Below, piece after piece: positions 61,001-64,000 of a stretch of DNA of 64,000 nucleotides. How positions within the stretch are numbered: the stretch's first letter is position 1; each line of letters opens with the position of its first letter. Made by a program: the position numbers and the translations under genes. The DNA is from Antedon bifida (taxonomy: Eukaryota > Echinodermata > Crinoidea > Comatulida > Antedonidae). Below the pieces are notes generated by a model that did no database searches, was not told where the DNA came from, and was given only the letters and a program-made list of their open reading frames with translations. Location of the stretch: positions 15,812,501 to 15,876,500 of the forward strand of contig OY727094.1 in the NCBI GenBank assembly GCA_963402885.1. Reading direction: 5' to 3'.

Positions 61001-61220
61001 TAAAATCGCATTTATTCGGCGACTACTTCATTAATTTTAATTGTAAACACACTTATACACAGATTAAAACAAGTACTTTCAAACAATATAAATTTTGTAA
61101 GTATTAATTAAGAGTGAATACGATTTATTTACCATCAAAGTCATACTACTTATTCGAATTTTGTTAATATTTCAAAAGTGATACCCCTCTGTGCGCTTTC
61201 ATTGGGATACCTAATACAAG

Positions 61221-62350
61221 TATCATTAAAACAAGTTTCAATAGAAAATCATTGCTATACTGTAAGGCCTATAGCAAAAACATACCGTACTATGTTGTCT
61301 GACATTTCGGTGGTTGGCGCACTTTTATGAGAAGTCTTCTTCAATGCTTTGCTATTTCTGCTTTTGGTGGCAAGGTAACAACCACAAGAGGCACTGCTGC
61401 CCAGTTATGAACCTGCAAAATAAAATAGATTACAGTAATGGCAGCTGTCTATGGAAATTAATGTTATTATGGCTTGGCACTAATGCAATTTATTAGTATG
61501 CAAATAATGAATGTTTGAGTTGTGGTGAGAAATGAATCATGAATTGAAAGATTGACTATTGTTAAAATAAGGTTGAACTGAGTTAAATAGAACAGTCAGT
61601 ATTTCAACAGGAGGTTTTTTGAAAAGTTTGTTTAATCTTGAAAAACCATGATGCGGGCGAATACAAGATCAATAGAGGGCGGATACTCTACTATCAAGAC
61701 CTATTAGTTACTATGATTTAATTCTGAAAATTACTCGTATTCTGCAGTGTGTGCCTGATATATGTGTATGTGTTACATCATAGTGGATATATTTATACTT
61801 TTACATTTCTAATTTACAATATCCCTGTAGTTTTCCATAATTAATTATGATAGAAGTTAGTAATTTATTATCTTATTAATCTTTACCTTAAATGAAGTAA
61901 GTACTCGTCTAGGCTGACAACTCTCATAAATTATATGTGTCAATCGTTCCTTTAAAATGTTGTGTGTTGGGCTTGGAACAATTTGGTAAGGTAGAGAATG
62001 TGTTCATGATAAAAAATACCTCCCTGATACGAATGTAAGAAATGATGCTCTGCTAAAGGTATTAAACCAAGCTTTACAAACTTAAAAGGATGACATTGGG
62101 TAAAATGACTGGAAGAATTTTGGAGTTAAAAATAAATCTGAGAAAAAAATATTTGCAAAACCATGTATAATCTTGTTGTATAGTGGGTTATACAATGGTT
62201 TAGCTTTTACAGCAATCTAATCAACCTGGACTGTAAGACTTTTCATGGTGTAATGGTATTTTCAATGGAGTCATTCGTTTATTCGTTTATGAATACTGGT
62301 GCACATTTACCACCACTCAGGAAATACAATCATGGAGGAAGTCTGTTTAA
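61221..62350. other. Unassigned stretch
   Basis: AT-rich with a few short frames (60 codons at 61314, 62 at 62253), none with recognisable content. Confidence 0.35.
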
Positions 62351-62575
62351 AGCCCCATTCCTTATGTTTTTTAGATCTAATTTAATAAGGTCACAAATTA
62401 CATTCATCTTATCCTATTGCGATAACTTGTTTTGTCTTTAAACGGTTAAAAATGTGAAAAATAACCGATTCAAATCAATTTAGTACTGCATTGTTTTTCT
62501 TTTTTTATCGTATTACCATAGAACGTACATTTAAGACAAGGAATGACCTGGTTTCATGCTTTTAAACTTGTTAAC
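62351..62575. mobile_element. Truncated relative of the TTAA element at 15513-16138
   Basis: After TTAA (62347-62350) it reads AGCCCCATTCCTTATG, TTTTTTAGATCTAATTTAA, CCTATTGCGATAACTT, CTTTAAACGGTTAAAAATG and then GTACATTTAAGACAAGGAATG. These match 15513-15655 and 16005-16065. The CpG-rich core and the right terminus are missing. Confidence 0.7.
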
Positions 62576-63340
62576 ATCAAAACACGTAGGCAATGGGACT
62601 TTGAGGATGGGATACCTTCCATCAGTGGTTTACATCAACACAATTGCGGCACACTAGTAATAGACTAATGTATAAAATTGCTTTTAAATATCGTTTATTT
62701 ATTAAATAAAAAATATTATAACAATATAGACATGTCAGAATGAAGAAGTAATAACGAGAAATTAAAAAAATTAAATTTCATATACATTTTAGGGTAAATT
62801 CATGGAAAGTCTGTTTTTCAGCAGCTTAGGGAAGCTCATTAATATTCATGAGATACTCACAAAGTCACGTCATCAGTGGATTCCAAACTCGTATACGTTG
62901 TGTTTGTCAACTAATTTACATCTCTCTCCCCCTGTCAAACGATGACCACCCGATCATTGTGAAATACATTTTTTGTAGATTTTCTAAGCTAGGCCTAAAG
63001 TGTAATAATAACAGTAGTAGCATATATTTATTTGACATTTAATGAAATACAAAATTTAGTACAGATTACGGAGTCATAAATTATATACTATTTTTATACC
63101 TCGAATAGTACAGATCGGCTTCACGTACTAGGCTAGGCCTAGCCTAAATCATTTTTTTTTCATGGGTGAGAGCCATTCTGACTAGGGATTCTATGCCACG
63201 ATGGCTACGTTAAAACATTGGGGCCCATCATGGGCCTAGCTAGCCTACTACTAAACGATTGGCCCATAAATAACAAAACTCGGTGGATTCCAAACCCATC
63301 CTATCAACCAAACTCCTATTACAATCAAACATAAAACATA
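62576..63340. other. Unassigned stretch
   Basis: No gene. TAGGCCTA motifs become frequent from 62990 on, marking the approach to a GC-richer segment. Confidence 0.35.
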
Positions 63341-63600
63341 TCGGCTGTAAATATTGAGGTAAAACAAGGTCCGATCGCCGTCCGCACGTATGGTGTCCCG
63401 ATCGTTTAAGTAGGCCTAAAATAAGCCTAGTTTACTCTCCAAAAAAGCGGATACTGCATCAAGCAAGTATACCAGGTAGTAGGAAGGAGACCTAGCCGAT
63501 CCGGCCCGCGATTTTTTTTTCCGTACGAGAGTTCCTCCATCGGTTCGTTTCGGCCTCAATCGACTCTCTTCGGTATTCGGTAAGTCAGCTCACTGATGCG
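63341..63600. promoter_or_regulatory. CpG-rich promoter-like segment with donors on both strands
   Basis: CpG-rich (TCCGATCGCCGTCCGCACG, GATCCGGCCCGCG). On the plus strand a strong donor TTCG|GTAAGT ends a possible exon at 63579. On the minus strand a donor CCTG|GTATAC at 63473 follows a short ATG frame from 63540 (MEELSYGKKNRGPDRLGLL). Either could be a first exon: the plus one of a gene off the right edge, the minus one of the upstream leader of the ankyrin gene. No TATA box is seen. Confidence 0.35.
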
Positions 63601-64000
63601 TGACAACATAATACTGTTGAGTTTACAAACCGCGAGCTTACTTTCACAGGCTCTCACAACAGTAAACTAAAAAGAATCTACACTATACGAACTTTTATTG
63701 ACATTTATTAATAAATACTAGGCCTACTTAGTAATTACATTAAGAACCCAATAGCATTTTAAAGATATTTAGGCCTAGGTCTACGACCCAATAGTAGGCC
63801 GTATCAGATATTATTTTTTGAAGTTGAACGACCTTTTGTCACAAACGAGAGGCTCTTTTCTCTTATGGTATTGTAGCTAGCCCATGGCTAGCCAAGCTTG
63901 TGTAGGCCTATGCCATGTATTACTTTTGAATTTAAAATGATTATGTACAGTAGGAATTCCTATGCACAGTGTATGTTTTTTATACTTTTTATCGTTAACA
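63601..64000. other. Right-edge sequence
   Basis: Contains several AGGCCTA motifs but no ORF or repeat that I can define. Confidence 0.3.

Larger units (their letters stand above)
59198..61213. mobile_element. DNA transposon with TAGGTATCCC ends, internally rearranged
   Basis: TAGGTATCCCAATGAAA at the left and its inverse TTTCATTGGGATACCTA at 61197-61213 are flanked by ATACAAG on both sides (59191-59197, 61214-61220), a 7-bp duplication. Inside are the inverted junction copy, a displaced satellite segment and, at 60390-61000, a CpG-rich stretch with no long ORF. No transposase. The superfamily is not assigned. Confidence 0.7.

Overview
The window reads as AT-rich nuclear DNA of an animal, probably a marine invertebrate. 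The reasons are very low coding density, short exons with GT..AG borders and long introns, a deep and diverse transposon load, tRNA-headed SINEs, and CpG-containing islands studded with AGGCCTAG-type motifs. The many TAGGCCTA motifs and the repeat style make me lean towards an echinoderm or related deuterostome. That is an impression, not a result.

One host gene can be followed. A minus-strand ankyrin-repeat gene enters from the right (start-codon exon 51839-51905) and runs through exons at 51086-51160, 44129-44227 and 2856-2954, then off the left edge. All recognised introns are phase 0. The two full ankyrin exons are exactly 99 bp, one 33-residue repeat each. A decayed ankyrin-like exon lies at 31361-31406 and a doubtful 60-bp exon at 3877-3936. 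Most of the window is therefore probably intron, which explains the lack of other genes. A second, weak candidate is an 81-codon ORF at 49157-49402 on the plus strand. A CpG-rich segment at 63341-63600 may be a promoter.

The rest is transposon archaeology. Left third: two copies of a 2-kb TA|CAGTAC-ended element (5921-8771 and 12657-14641), the first carrying a SINE and a LINE fragment that is itself hit by a MITE; a textbook Helitron (15261-17671) with a TTAA-type element inside it; and a head-to-tail array of four 1.5-kb units (19059-25367) ending in hairpins. Middle: a broken pogo/Tigger-type transposase (27290-28899) interrupted by a LINE tail and lying inside a relative of the 1.5-kb units; a LINE with target-site duplication, poly(A) tail, inserted MITE and adjoining solo LTR (36683-39266); and a foldback element (42685-43666) whose empty site is present at 29.8 kb. 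Right third: a Tc1-like non-autonomous element (46589-48442); a diverged duplication in which each copy carries a different TTAA-flanked element and is the empty site for the other (52727-55460); a 60-bp satellite (56886-58282); and a 2-kb element (59198-61213) containing a perfect inverted copy of its own left junction joined by 5-bp microhomology to a displaced piece of that satellite.

No intact transposase, recombinase or RNA-guided system was found. The most unusual items are the matched 5'-motif/3'-hairpin pairs of the 1.5-kb element family, the template-switch-like rearrangement at 59.1-59.8 kb, and the reciprocal filled/empty TTAA sites. All alignments were done by eye; no database was searched.
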